From contig NC_134963.1 in NCBI RefSeq assembly GCF_965638725.1, positions 5,959,501-6,023,500 of the forward strand: a stretch of 64,000 nucleotides of DNA, written 5' to 3'. Within the stretch, counting starts at the first letter, position 1, and every line of letters starts with the position of its first letter. This document shows positions 11,892-24,535 of this stretch, piece after piece. The notes under the pieces were generated by a model. That model was given only the letters and a program-made list of their open reading frames with translations. It did not search any database and had not been told where the DNA came from. This stretch comes from Aptenodytes patagonicus (lineage: Eukaryota; Chordata; Aves; Sphenisciformes; Spheniscidae). A program made the translations under genes and the position numbers.

Positions 11892-14800
11892 ACTTGATCG
11901 TATAAACACACCTAGCACAGCCGCGTGGTCAAATCCGTGCTGTAATTCTCCGAGTAAAACCTACTCGGTCATGGCAGGCATCACTGGAGAAGAGTCGGGT
12001 TGATCACAACTTGCTCACTAACTAGAAATCTTCTTGTTCGTCTAGTATTTGGTTGCAAGTTGCCTAGCTGAAAAGCCTGTTAAAGAAAACAAATAGCACC
12101 TGCGCCAAGCCCGGCCGTACTCCAGCAGTAAAAGATATTAATAGTTTCCAGCTCTGTTATTTTGCATGTTGGCTTGCCAAAGCTCACCTGCTCTCTGTGA
12201 AATGGGAGGCTGCTCAGTGCTGGTCGCTGAACAAAAGGCTGGTCTGTAAAAGACAAATCTGGGGGAATTTTTTAAATTCCAAAAATAGACAGGGGGGAAA
12301 AATGTGCCAGCAAGATGGATCTCATTTCATTTCCCAAATCCCTCTGGTCTCCAGAGTTCATTCTTTGCTCTTAATGTTTCATGCTATGGCTTATTTTAGT
12401 CTCCTTAGTGGAAAGTTTAAAACATTTACTTAAAGGCAAAGCTTCAGCTGGCATAAACTGTCACAGCTCCCTTGGCTTCAGTTGCCTTCAGCAGAGGAGC
12501 TGCCCTTTAGCATTTAAATTGCTTATTAGAAAGTGGAAAACTGTGTTTCTTGAAATCATCTGCAAAGATTAAGGAGAATGGAGTATAAAGGAAGGGGCCA
12601 CAGTGTGGGTTTCAGCTGAGAAACAATCTTTCCACATGGACAGGTGCAAATATGGAGCACTCCTGGCACACACTACTCTTCAAGTCTTTCCTCAGATCCC
12701 CCTCCAAAGCGGCTGCCAGTGCCTCCCCCACTGGTAGCCCTGAGGGGCTGGTGGTGCTGTGTCTGCTGGGCAGAAGGAATGGAGGCTGCAAGCATCTCTT
12801 GCAGGACAGTACCGGCTGCTGAGCACCAGCAGCCTGGAGCCCTAGACCCATGTTAAATAGCTATGCCCAAATGGTGCTCCTTTGTGCCAGCGAGATGAAG
12901 CACCAGAAGGGTGGTCCAGAAGCACCAAGGGGGTTCTAATAAATGTTTTCCGAACTGTTGGTTAATTGGTGGGAGGTCTGACTTGGAACACATGAACCCA
13001 CTTGCTACAGCCTCCAGACCAGGCTGGAAAGTTGCTGTTTTAGCCGAATGGCTGGGACAGAGGCTCCCTCTTACACCTGGCAAGTGCCAATGCCCCATCC
13101 AGGAGTCATCTCACCTCCAAACTCCATCCGCGCTGGCCTGTTTTGCAGCAGCACAGTACTGCCCTCACTAGCTCCGCACTCATCTCCGTGCTCCGTTTCC
13201 TGCCTTGGTGCATTGTTTTCTTTGCCTTCAGAGAAACTTCTCATTAGTGCATGGCAGAGTGGTTCAGGCACAAAAGCCTGTCTCAAAAGTATCAGTGGTC
13301 CCTAATGAGCAAGTCCCTCTTCCTCCTCTCTTGCTTTCAGCATCAGATTCAGCTCACTCAGGCTGCAGACCTCCTGCTCGAGCACAGCTCAGCTCCCTGC
13401 TCCTGCATTGTCTCTCTCTGCTCTAGCGCAGCCCTGGTGATCGTGCAGGGGTAAAAAAACACTGTCACAGTTACCATTCAGCTCAGTGCTTTTACAGGGA
13501 ACACCCTGCAAGCTCTTCTTTTTGTTCAGCACATCCTAAAGGGAAAAAAAGGAAAATCAGCAAAGGTGCAATATGTTTTTCTTTACGGTCAGGTTTAACA
13601 AACAACAGCCATCTGAGCTTCCACCATTTTATGATGTTGGGTTCCTGCACTGGTCCCTCTGTCTTGTGCGTCCTGACTTAAACAGTCTTGGCGTCCTGAC
13701 TTAAATTGAACCAACCTCACTGACTCTCCGGTAAATCATGTCAGCAGGACTATTTCAGATCGACACCAGCCTGACTGAGACCAGAGGAGACTGCCAAAGC
13801 CCAAAGGATGGGAACAGTTATTTTGCCAGCACCCTGGCTGGATTTGTGTCTCCGTAGGAATGTGTACACTTCCCTTTGCTTTTGCAATGGCACCAGCGTG
13901 TTGACGAACTGCAGTGCTGCTATTTATCCCTTAATTACTCCCATGACTCACATTAAAGTAACAATTTTCCATAGAAACAAACACAAGCAGAGCTGACACC
14001 ACTCGAACTGCCTTTATTCTGAAACACATTCTGTACTTTGGGTTTCAAGGGTGGCAACTCTGGAGGCTGCTTCACGTTCCTGGTGCTGAGGTTTGCCTGA
14101 GTTAGAGAAATGAGATTTACTGGGCACTTGGTTGCTCCAGGATGGGGAGGAAGGGTTACAGTCACTGGACTACAGCCTGTGTGGGGCTGAGGACCACTCA
14201 GCACACTGTGATTTTGGGGGAGATGGACACTAAGCATAGCTCAGGACAGGGCGGTTCCTGTCTGTGGTAGTTCCTGGGTGTTCTTAGGACATGTTCATTG
14301 GCTAACGTTCTTGCCGGGACGCTCCCTCTGTTTGATTTACCCGTGGGCATCTCAAGCCGGGCTGCTGCTCTGTTTTTACTTGTCTCAAGAGGCTCGATCA
14401 GGGAGAGCAACATGAGTGCCATCCCTGGATCTTATCTGGGGATATTCGTCCTGTTCTGTGCGTCGTATTAATTACAGGTGCTACTGTTGGGTGGGATCAT
14501 CCCTGGCTGAGTCAGTTGTTTAAAATAACTAACAAAATAATTAGCTGGCAGATCTCAACTGCATCATTTGGGCCAGCCTGGCATCAGTTCTTATGTGGGG
14601 TCCTCATGGACTTCAAATCCTCTGAAGCTCTTTCACTGTGCTTGTCCCTTGGAAAGCAGTATGCATACTGGAGACTGGATGTTCAAGAGGGGTCTTTTTC
14701 TTTTACAAACCTGCCTGCCCTGCCTTGGCACTAGATTTGTCAAAAATCACCCTAGTTTTGTTCATCTATGGAGCCAAGAGAAACAGGACAGAGCCAAAGC

Positions 14801-17800
14801 TGTTTGCGTGATTTCTCTACTTCCAGCTGCCACTATTTATAGCAATTAGATGTCCCTAGTGATGGTGTCCCAGTGCCTCCGTCTCATGCAGGGCAGGAGC
14901 AGGGATTCCTCATTCCTCAGAGCTGTATGTCTACCCTAAAATCATCCCACAAAGGGAGCCCTTCCCAGGGCTTTGCCACAGGCAGTGCACCCGTGGCAAA
15001 GTGAATACGTCCAAATTGGAGGCTATTGCCTAGCCTCCCCGTAGCCTAAGAGGAGGGAAAATAGCCATGCGCTATCTCTTCCCAAGGCAGAGAATTGTAA
15101 CGTCCAATGCAGATGTAGATATGAGAGTGCTCAGAGCCCTCAGCCAGGAAACAGGGCCCCTTTACTAAGACTGCTACACGCAGTCATGTGAAACAGACCA
15201 TTCCTGCTCCAAAATGCTCCTAGCATCACGGAAAAGGCAATAGCGAGCAGGTGGATGGAGCGAGGAAGGATGTGGAAGAACAGGGTGATGAGAGCAGCGG
15301 CACTGTCGCAGCACCCAGGGCTAGGAGGTTGCCAGAGGCACCTGCTTTTCCTTGCTCTGGGTTTTGCTTCACACGCTGGGGAAAGCAGGGCGTGATGGAG
15401 CTGAGGGAGCAGAGCCCTGGAAAGCTCGAGTGAGGCCGGCTCCAGACAGGCAGCATGATGCTTTTGCCACTGCATGTTTTAAGAGATTGTATGATTTGAT
15501 GTAGAGTCTGTTAGAGTTGGCTGGCAACTTGCTTACACTTTGTCTGTGCAGATAAAGTTGCCTCCATATTATACTTCTGTGCTCCCCACACACACCCTTT
15601 AACTTTGCAAAGTGTGGTTTACAAAAAAAAAATTCAAAAATGCAACTTTGGCTGTGCGACCTTCCCAGGAAATGCTTATAGAAACTGTCTGCACAGGAAA
15701 CATCTACAAAGGGAAGATGGGGGAGGAAGGTGAAGCCAAGCAGACCTGGATTCTTCTCTGCAGATAGAGAGACCATGTGCAGCTTCTTCCCCTCCAGTTC
15801 CTCAGGGCTGTTGGCTGTCTCTTCATTTTGCTTCCCAGGCCCCACACATTACAAATGGCTTGTCAGCCTCCCACCATCCCAGAGTCCCGTCAAGTCTCTT
15901 CTCTGAAGAAGAAGAAACTTGTAAGGGCTCAGTAGCCATGACTAAAGCCAGATTTTCAAACGGGGCCAGCACTCAATAAACTGCTGGGTTTTTCTGAAAG
16001 TCTGGCTCTGGGGAAAGCCTTTATTTTCTTTTTTTTTCCCCTACACATTGAAGTTGAACTAGGACTGAATCAGTAATATAAACGTTGGGCTGAATAGGCT
16101 GAACATCTCTTTCCTAGAGGACTTCTCTCTTTGTCTGCCTTCTTTATCTCTGCCAAGGTGCTCATAACCAACGTGTGCCTCGTGGAACACACAGCGGGAC
16201 TCCCACAGGACTGACGGAGCCCTGTTGCAAGGGGATTTTCAACCCAGGCTGCAGAAAGGGCTGGGAAGGAGAGAGTCGGAAACAAGCCTTCCCTGGCAGA
16301 GAGAGGGATGGAGCAATCAAACAGTTCTTCCAGCAGGCAGGGCTGCATTTAGGCAGTGCAAGCCCCTGCTTTGTGCCTAAACACCTGAAGCTTCCAGGCA
16401 TGACGCCAGGATTTCAACTTCTCCTTAAATAAGGGTGTTTTTCATCCAGTCAGGGAGACAGAGTAAAGTGTATCAGCTCACCGAATGTAAGGAGAGCTAC
16501 CTGTGTGAGCAGGGAATGGGACTTGCCCCTCTTCCCTTTCCCCAGTCCCTTTTGAATCAACTTTGAATGATGGCACCTGAGAAGCACCCACCAGAAAGGG
16601 ACCAGGGCAGGAGCAGACAGGATAGGAGAGATGCCAGGTAGGGCCACGGTGCCCATCACCTCCTTTCTGTCCCACACATGACTCTTGTTAATCATGGGAC
16701 AGCCCCCATTCGACTGACCACAGCACAGTGTCGTGGAGGCTGTTTCCATGGGTGCAGGGATCCATGCAGGTACAGCAAGATCAGTGCAGCGAGAAAGGAC
16801 AAACAGAAGCAAAGGAACTAAAAAAACCCCAATGTCTCCCCATGAAAACTTTCCCAATTCCTGTGTCCTGCCACGGGGTTATTGCTTTGACTTCGCTCAC
16901 ACATTTGCCAGCAGCAGATTCTGCTTTCAACAAGTGACTTTAAAATATTTACCGTTTTTTGAAGCGAGAAGGCAGAGAGAGAGGACTCCCTTGTTCATTC
17001 TCCTTCTCCAGGTTTAACAGAGGACTTAATGTGTCTGAGATGGGAAGCACCTTCACAATTCTACTTGAACTGGACTATTTAGCTTGAACAGTCAGACTGC
17101 AGTCTCCCTTGTACCAGGAGGTGGCTCTGCCCAAGGCCCTTGTTCTCCCAGGATGCAGAAACATCCACTAAATAACATCTACCAAAGTTTTCTTTCCCCT
17201 AGATGTTGGTGTGAGGTGACACCAGCAAGTGGCTTGTGTTTTCACAGGTAGGGGCTCCAATCTTGTCCAAGAAAAAGAGCTTAATTGCCTCTTGCATGTC
17301 TCCTGAATCAGGGACATCTCGAGCCCAGCAGCTTCAAAGACATGTCCCCCGCACTCTATCATAACAACATTTAGAAAGCAGTTTGAATTTCTTCCAGCTG
17401 GCCTCATGTTACAGAGATCCCTATCAGCACCCGGGAGGAAAGAATTAGCAAGAAAAACAAGCATCTCTTTAAACTTCAGAAAGAAAAAGAAAATGCAAAG
17501 AAAAAGGCAATGTAAAAAGCACAGATTTAGCCCAGTGACATCCAAACAATGTGCTCTTTTCCTAGGGTTGTTTGAGGTAGAAAGGAGCCTAATGATTGGA
17601 TTTTCTTGTGTCAGCTGGAGACTTTGAATGCTAATGGCAGGATTTTATCGAAGCCAGATGCATTTGCACAGGTACTGTCTATACGACCTTCCTCCCAGCC
17701 ATTGGAAATGAGCACCTAATGTGAGTATTAACGCAGGCAGGAGCATGTGCCTGTGGAAGCAGGGAGTCACCAGAGCAGACAAGCCAATACACATGGCGTT

Positions 17801-20800
17801 TCAAAGGCATCTGCTTGGATCTTCATGCCAAACTCCTTTTATGCCCCCCCAAGGGACTTCTTGTGACTCTCTCTTGCCCCAGAAAAGCATCACAGTTGCA
17901 CACTTTTCCCTTTTACCAGGAGATCAAGCAGTTGGGCTCAGGGTAAGCAGCGGGAAAGCCTGGAACAGGCAGCTCCCTTAGCAGCAGAGAGCTTCCCACA
18001 CCCAAGGCACTCCCCAAATCTCAGCCAGTCAGTTTTGTTGTGGTTATTGCTGAGCCGCCTCCTCTTGTGTAGCTGTCCTGCACCCCAGCCCAAGCCCCGC
18101 AGCCATCCTTGGCATCTTTCCTCTGGTACACAGACTGACTTGCTGACATGTGAACAACTCCTTTAAAAGAACAGATACCCTCCGTTTCAAAGAGCAAAGT
18201 CCCTCGGGCAGCTGGGGAAAACTGGCAAAGGACACAGACTGAATTTGTTTTTGCTTTGCATTCCCTGTGGTTCTTCACACGAAGAAGCCAGTGGCATGAG
18301 ATGGTACTTGGGGACCAGAAGTTGGTGCCTTTGCATGTTAGAAACCATTTCCGTTAGCAAGCCTTACAAGCACTGTCTCTGTTTCTGTATTTGTGATCCC
18401 CACAGTGCTATTTTTCTGCCTTTCCCAATACTTTCTCTTCTTCCCTATTCAGTCTGCCGATGGGCCCAGCCTCTTAGCTGGCTCTCTTCAAAGGAGGGCA
18501 TTATGTTATGCCATCACTTGTCATACTGTTCTTTTCTCTAGCAAATTTCCATTATGATTGGAAAAAAGTCTGGCAGCCTTCACCTCTGCTCTTTGATGAC
18601 CTTTGGTTGGTTATCGAGCTATTACTCATAATTTAATTGTCTTCACTTGCTCTATCTAAGTAAAAAGATGGACAGATACATAGACATAAGGATGAAGAGG
18701 GGGGAACAATTTGTGGTGATTACTGGCCCAAGTTGAGTTGGAAGGGGTGGGAAATTGCATCGAGCTGCACCAATTTACACCTTCCAAGATACTGACTTGC
18801 TCTGACAGTGAAGCATTTCTCACTACCAGAACTCAATCTATTGTCTGCTTGGGTTTAGTGTGCAGTTAAAGGAAAAATCACAAGATGCATTAAAGCAAAA
18901 GTTACAGATTGATGTTTCAGATTCTAAGAGTCAAAAAAGTGAACTTGAGCATATGTAACTTCAGAGACAAACTTAATCTTCCCCTCTTGCTGAGAAGATT
19001 CGCATAGCAACAGTGAATGCGGCTTTCTTCAATTTGCTTTATCCTGTGTGTATTTAAGATAACCCTTTTTTTCACAAATTTCATTTAGCTACTCATACTA
19101 CAAACACAAGGACAGATGGTCACCAGATCAAACTTAATCAGCATTCTGTATGCTGGATTTTGAGCTTAGAAATTCATCTGGTTCTAGTAAAACATAGTCT
19201 GAAACCTGCCCGATGTTTAACTCAACCACAGAGTTGTATTACATTTCTAAGCCTCCCCATCCTCACAAGAGATTGAGAAGAGAACCATCGGGCATTTTTA
19301 AAAAGGGGTTGATTAGGAGTTTAATTATCAGAGATCAAAATCTGCTCTGTTACTGGTGTCTCGCTGGAGAACAGCATTTTTAACGTAGGACTGCAGCCCA
19401 GTCTTACCCATTTGTTTCTTCTTGAAGTTCACCACAGGGCTAAATCCAGCCCTGGAGTAAGAAGATGCAGTTTTGTTTACAGCCCCTTACACCACGCTGA
19501 ATTCAAGGTCTAGACTTTGTCGGTGCACCCTCAGTCAAGACAATTTGAACTATTTTCCCATGGCTTCTTCTCATTCCTCTTCCCATCGGGCCCTTCCCTT
19601 TTCTGCCTCTCATTGCTGTTAGTTGTTAGCCTAGCAGGGCTGAACTCCGCACGAGCACCTGCATCCCACAGAGTGGGCATTACATAGACAGGACAAGCAA
19701 CCAGCTCCCCCAGGGCCGAGGACCACAGAGGAGGGCTTTCAGGCTCTGTCAGCCTTTTAGGCTTCTACACGCCCATGAGCACACAGGTATCCAGGTGCAT
19801 CAAAAGCCATAGCAAAGCCTCCTTTTTCTTAAGTGAAGACAAGGTTTCACCCTGTCCTTAAATCCTCTGTCCTTCAAGCTGGTGTGGTGATCTTTTTGCC
19901 CTCTTCAAAAACACTCAGCTATTTTATCCCTCATGCCACAGTCCGTTAGCGATGTGTATACCACTGCATCAAACTTTGCTGCCTTTATTTGCATAACTGT
20001 GGCATGGGGCTGGCTGGCTAGAAACCAAAAACCACTCCAAATGGCACAGAGGCGACAGCCATCTATGTCTTTTTCACATTTGGTTTCATTGTTTTAGGAT
20101 CAAATCCAACCACTGCAACCTAACTCTAGACTTTTCAAGGCTCAGAGCTTTCCATATAGCACGGTCTGTGGTTTCACTGTGGAGAAGCAAACCTGGAAAA
20201 AAACTTGTTGGACTGGATCAGAAGTATTTTAGTTAGTGCAGCAGGAGCTGCCAGTGGTGAAAATAGCACTCCCGGAGCATGAATGAACGGAGTGGTGTTT
20301 CATTCTGTGCACGTTAGACAATTTAATCCTAACTTGGCATTATGGTTGCACTGGGCAGTTTGCTCTTGAGATGTATTTCCATTGCCACGTAATAAATATA
20401 AATGCTCTTTATGAGATACTCATGGATGGAAGGCATCTAGTGGTTGCTAAAGGTTATTCTGATGATGTATATTCAAAGCCCTCCTGTTTGGCATTAATTA
20501 GCACAATGTACTATTTTGCAATTTCCCAGCACAGACACATCCAGATTCCTGCTAGGAATTGGAAGTGGCATCACCCGCCACCCACCCCTCCACCCAAACC
20601 AAACAGCACTGAGACAATCCCTCCCTCACATGAAGCTTGTGTATCCCCCACAACCCCATGGCAGGGGGCATGCAGGGGCTTGGAGGATGCAGGAATTTTT
20701 TGCATTACAAAAGCAAGCCATTTCTAACAGGCCCGAGGCTGGGATCTTCATGAAGGTCTCCCCCATGGGTCCTAAATGCCCGGTGCCATTAGCTGGGGGC

Positions 20801-23800
20801 AATCAGAAGCTCTTGATTTGGCATGTGGGCTGGTGTATTTCTGATGTCCAGGTTGAGGATTGCTGGTTGCAGGAAGTTGATGCCCACAAGAGCTCAAACC
20901 GCTAAGGGACTGATGGGAGATTGTGACCCACACGCTGATTTGAACTCTTCGTGTCACAGCACTGGGAGGAACTGGTGTAAACCATACCCTTATGTTTCCC
21001 ATTTCTCTGGGCTTGGTTGCTCCAAACCTACTACAGCTGCTTCCTAATGCAATACTAAGGAAAATGCATAGGAGGTTACTATGGGGGCTGGATTCTGCCC
21101 TTGCTAAAGCCCAAGAGAGAAGGGGATATTTGCACTTTTTCTGCCTATTTTATCCCTGTTAGGTGTCTGAAAAGCATTTGCTACCAGCCCCAAGCTGCAG
21201 AGATAATTAAATACTGTACCAACCAAACTGCCAAAAGATGAAAACTTGCGTGTTTCAGTGATATTGCATGGAACATTACTTAACATAGGTAAGCAGATCC
21301 TGTAATTAGGAAAGTACCAACTTGCACTCATATCCTCCTTCTGCTTAGGCATCCCACCACGGGTAGGTTGCCCTGCTGTTCGTGGCTTCTGAGTTCCTTG
21401 CACTGGGCTGAGAGTGCTTTTTCCACTGACTTTGGTGCACCACTATTTTGTGTCCTCAACACAAAGGCTCTTTTTTGCTTCTTTCTTATTCGTGGTTATA
21501 TCTTGCCTCATATAAGGACCATTGGCCTCTGAGCTCTAATGCTGGAGCTGTTTCTTCTGCGTTAATCTCACACAACAGCCATCCTCCCGAGCAGGCTAAT
21601 ATGGTGTGAAGTAGGTCCAATGAATAGTTGGGACAGCATGAAGCACTGATGGGGCACGGTTACAGTCCTGCAGCTGTAACCCATTGCACCCACCATGGGG
21701 GACAGCCACCGTCGGAGCCTGCCTCCAGCGTCACCATCCTCACGGCATCGAAGCTCCACTGCAACTCAGCCTTTCCCAGCACCATGGTTTCTGCGCGCTC
21801 TGCCCAGTAACAGGCACGCTTGTATGCACCAGTTAATTTTCTTTTTTACACCTCCAGTCTCCGTCCAGATAAATTTATTTATTTTTTTAACTCAGAAATA
21901 CATTTGTTGCAAGTCAGATGCCAACAGCTCCCCGTGCCAAGAAGATGCAGTGCTCCTTCTGCTTGCTCCGTTTTCCTGTGAACTTCATCAGTTTTTGCTT
22001 GTTTCTCTGTGACCTTTGGAGCCCATTCAAAGTCATCTGCCTTTTGCTTTGATTTAATTTCAGTCCCATGCATGTTGCCAGCCGATTTGTTGCCTGTTTT
22101 TACACATCGCCAGCAAATCACCACCTCTCATATTGTTTAGACAGTCATCAAATCCAGGCTTGCCAGCTCTTTTTGTTAATGGGCTAGGAGGGATTGTTAC
22201 ATCTAGCTGATGTGACCAGAAAGGGACCAGAAAGCTGCTTAATTCCACCTAACAAATCTTTAAAGCCTAATGTGGGACTTCTGTGGCCTCTGTTGTGGAC
22301 CCAAGGTCCGCCTGTATGTCTGCTGTACCTCATCTTTCCGCTGGTTAGCAGGGCACTTCAGCTACCGCAAGCACTGGCTCCACTGTGCTGGAAATGTATC
22401 CCTCAAGTTGTTGCGCCAGAGATTTGGCTTGTGCTGGTTCTGGGATGGTGACAGTTTTTATTGTAGAGCCGGGTGGGACCTCCTGGGTCCTCTCCTACAG
22501 CTGGTCAGATCTTGCCCTGCAAACATCCGTGCCCTTAACAGCACAGGCAAGTCCAGCCCCTGAAGGAAGTGGGGCAGTTTATAGGCTTAGCCATGTGCAG
22601 GATGAGGGCCTTATTTTGCTGTCCTGCATTCAAGCCTTGCAGTATAAAGACTGGCACAGGGTTGTGGGCCACGTGTGGCAGAGAAGCTCCCTCGAAGAGG
22701 GCTAAGCTGCACTGGGCACCCAAGAGCCCAGGGTGCCTCTCACCCTGCCAATCCACTGCCACAAAACTGCTCGCAACCTATGTGTTTGTTAGCAACAGCG
22801 GGGCGGTGGGCTCCAACCCTGCCTTGTTCTGCATGGCTCAGCCCCCGCAGGGCCGCACAGCCAAATACCGGGGGAACTTTAATGTTCCTCCAGGTCATCA
22901 GAGCAGCCAAACAGGCTGCGGAGGTCGGGGATTAGTCCTGGCTTAACTTCGATAAGCTCTCTTGAGCGCTATCTGAATCTCAGTTGCACCATGTCTGCAG
23001 TTACGTATCTGATCCAGATTGAAGCTCATTTGCTTGCACAGCCTTGCGACAGAGAGCTCAGTTCAAGCTCAGTAACTTAACGTTCACCGAGGTTTTGCAT
23101 TTTGCACTGAGACCTATGCTGCTACCATCACCCACAATGCCAAGTCAGCCCACACATCCTCCTGCCACCCATGGAGTCATGCGCTCCGAAGCAAAGCCTG
23201 GTAATACCACATCTGGGAGGGTTACAAACCCCAGAGAGGACAGCTGCTTACACATCCCAGGGACCCCGGCGCAACCAGCCTGCACCGTTTACAGCGTGTT
23301 GCAGGCACATCTCAGACTTCGCATGAAAGGCTAAGGAAAAAGGCACCACCAGAGCCCTGGGGCTAGAAGGCAGCCTGGGACAGGCCCATCTCTTGTTGTT
23401 CCAGTGCCCACGTGTGGCCAAGCCCCGAATCTTTTCCTCTTTTGCTTAATTGCATCCAAGTGCAGGGCAAACTTTGCAAAGAAAGCAAGTGTCCTCTGCT
23501 GGCTGCAAGCAAAAAATGCATGTGGTGATACCCTGGCTAGGGACAGCATTGGAGCAGGGATGTGTTCTGTGGAGTTTCTGACCTGACTTTGCTTTAAAGG
23601 TGGACGATAAACCAACCATGAAATGGAGCTACAAGCTGGCTGCTTGCAGCATGGACAAAGGAAGGGGGTCAGGGTCTCTGTGCCTTCGGGCTGCGGGTGC
23701 AGGGCAGGGTGCAGCCCTTCTCCCTCACAGCCCCATTGCTGGCGGGGAAACCCTAAGTGGGTGCCCCGGTGCAGCCCAGGTAAGGCCTGAGATGGTGGAG

Positions 23801-24424
23801 GCTGGAAAGGGGGCAGCTGCACAAGAGGGGCAGGATTTCGGAGGTGCCCAAGGAACAGGAGCAGAGGAACTCTTCACCACCACGAAGCACATTTTGGGCA
23901 GTGCCTGAAGAAAGGACGTAAGAGCAGGGGCCAGAATCCAGCATGTGTTTGTTCTCTGTGTTTCTGAAATAATCCCTCGGAGATCAACAGGGTTTCACAT
24001 CTTTCCCCATCTGTTCTTAATCTGTTTGCTTGACAGATGCCAAACCACCATACCCCGTATGGAAAAACACAAAAGAAAATACAAAGTGTCGTATCTCCTC
24101 TAGTTTTATTCAGAAACATTCCCCGGAGCCTGGCTCTGCTCATGCCCCAGGCATGTGTAGAGGCCCAGGGAGGAACCTGCACCCGGGACAGATCTGCTGT
24201 CAGCAGGGTTTTCACAGCAAGGCCCAGAGAAGGGGTGGCCAGGGCACAGACTGTATCTGATGGAGCAGCTTTGTGTTTATGCAAACCCGATGACTCAGGT
24301 TGGTGATTATCTGCTGCTGGCATCCCTCTGCTGCCAAGAAGCCTCTACCAACATCGCAGTCCTGTTGTTCCAGGCGCTGCAGACTTGTCCAGCCAGAGAC
24401 AGTCCCAGCCAGGCAGGAGGTGGG
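11892..24424. other. Gene-free stretch, middle left
   Basis: No supported gene. Frames of up to about 158 codons occur on both strands, but they overlap each other and none has a family motif, a domain or a matching splice chain. A 23-24 bp tandem duplication lies at 13,661-13,705. An A/T-rich block at about 20,290-20,520 holds several TAATTA-like and AATAAAT cores. A cysteine-rich frame at 22,270-22,563 is discussed under the rejected items. Confidence 0.55.
13661..13705. repeat. Tandem duplication, 23-24 bp unit
   Basis: The unit GTCTTG(T)GCGTCCTGACTT followed by AAA occurs twice in a row. The copies are identical apart from one inserted T in the first and diverge only at the downstream edge. 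Near-identity implies a recent replication-slippage event. Confidence 0.85.
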
Positions 24425-24535
24425 CAGAGAGAGGGGAACTGCCTTGCTAAAGGTCACAGAGCAGATAGGGCCAGAAGGAAAACCAGTACCCTCAACCCCC
24501 CAAAGGCTCTAGTCAATTGGTCAAGCAGCCTCTCA
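24425..24535 (+). mobile_element. MIR-like ancient SINE fragment
   Basis: The blocks GAACTGCCTTGCTAAAGGTC, ACAGAGCAGATAGGGCCAGA, AACCAGTACCCTCAACCCCC and AAGCAGCCTCTCATCCC follow the order of the MIR tail region (the family's TGCCCAAGGTCACACAGC core and downstream part). The copy is heavily diverged, with unclear ends. Confidence 0.6.

Noticed and set aside
15369..15845. 158-codon minus-strand frame
   Set aside because: It overlaps open frames on both strands, has no recognisable domain, and runs through simple A and T runs.
22270..22563. Cys- and Trp-rich frame starting MWDFCGLCCGPK
   Set aside because: The Cys spacing fits no zinc-finger or secreted knot family I know. There is no signal peptide or splice context, and an equally long unrelated frame overlaps it. 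Probably chance.
23331..23822. 163-codon minus-strand frame rich in Pro, Gln and Cys
   Set aside because: G/C-rich low-complexity translation with no family match and no exon partners. Frames of similar quality lie opposite it.
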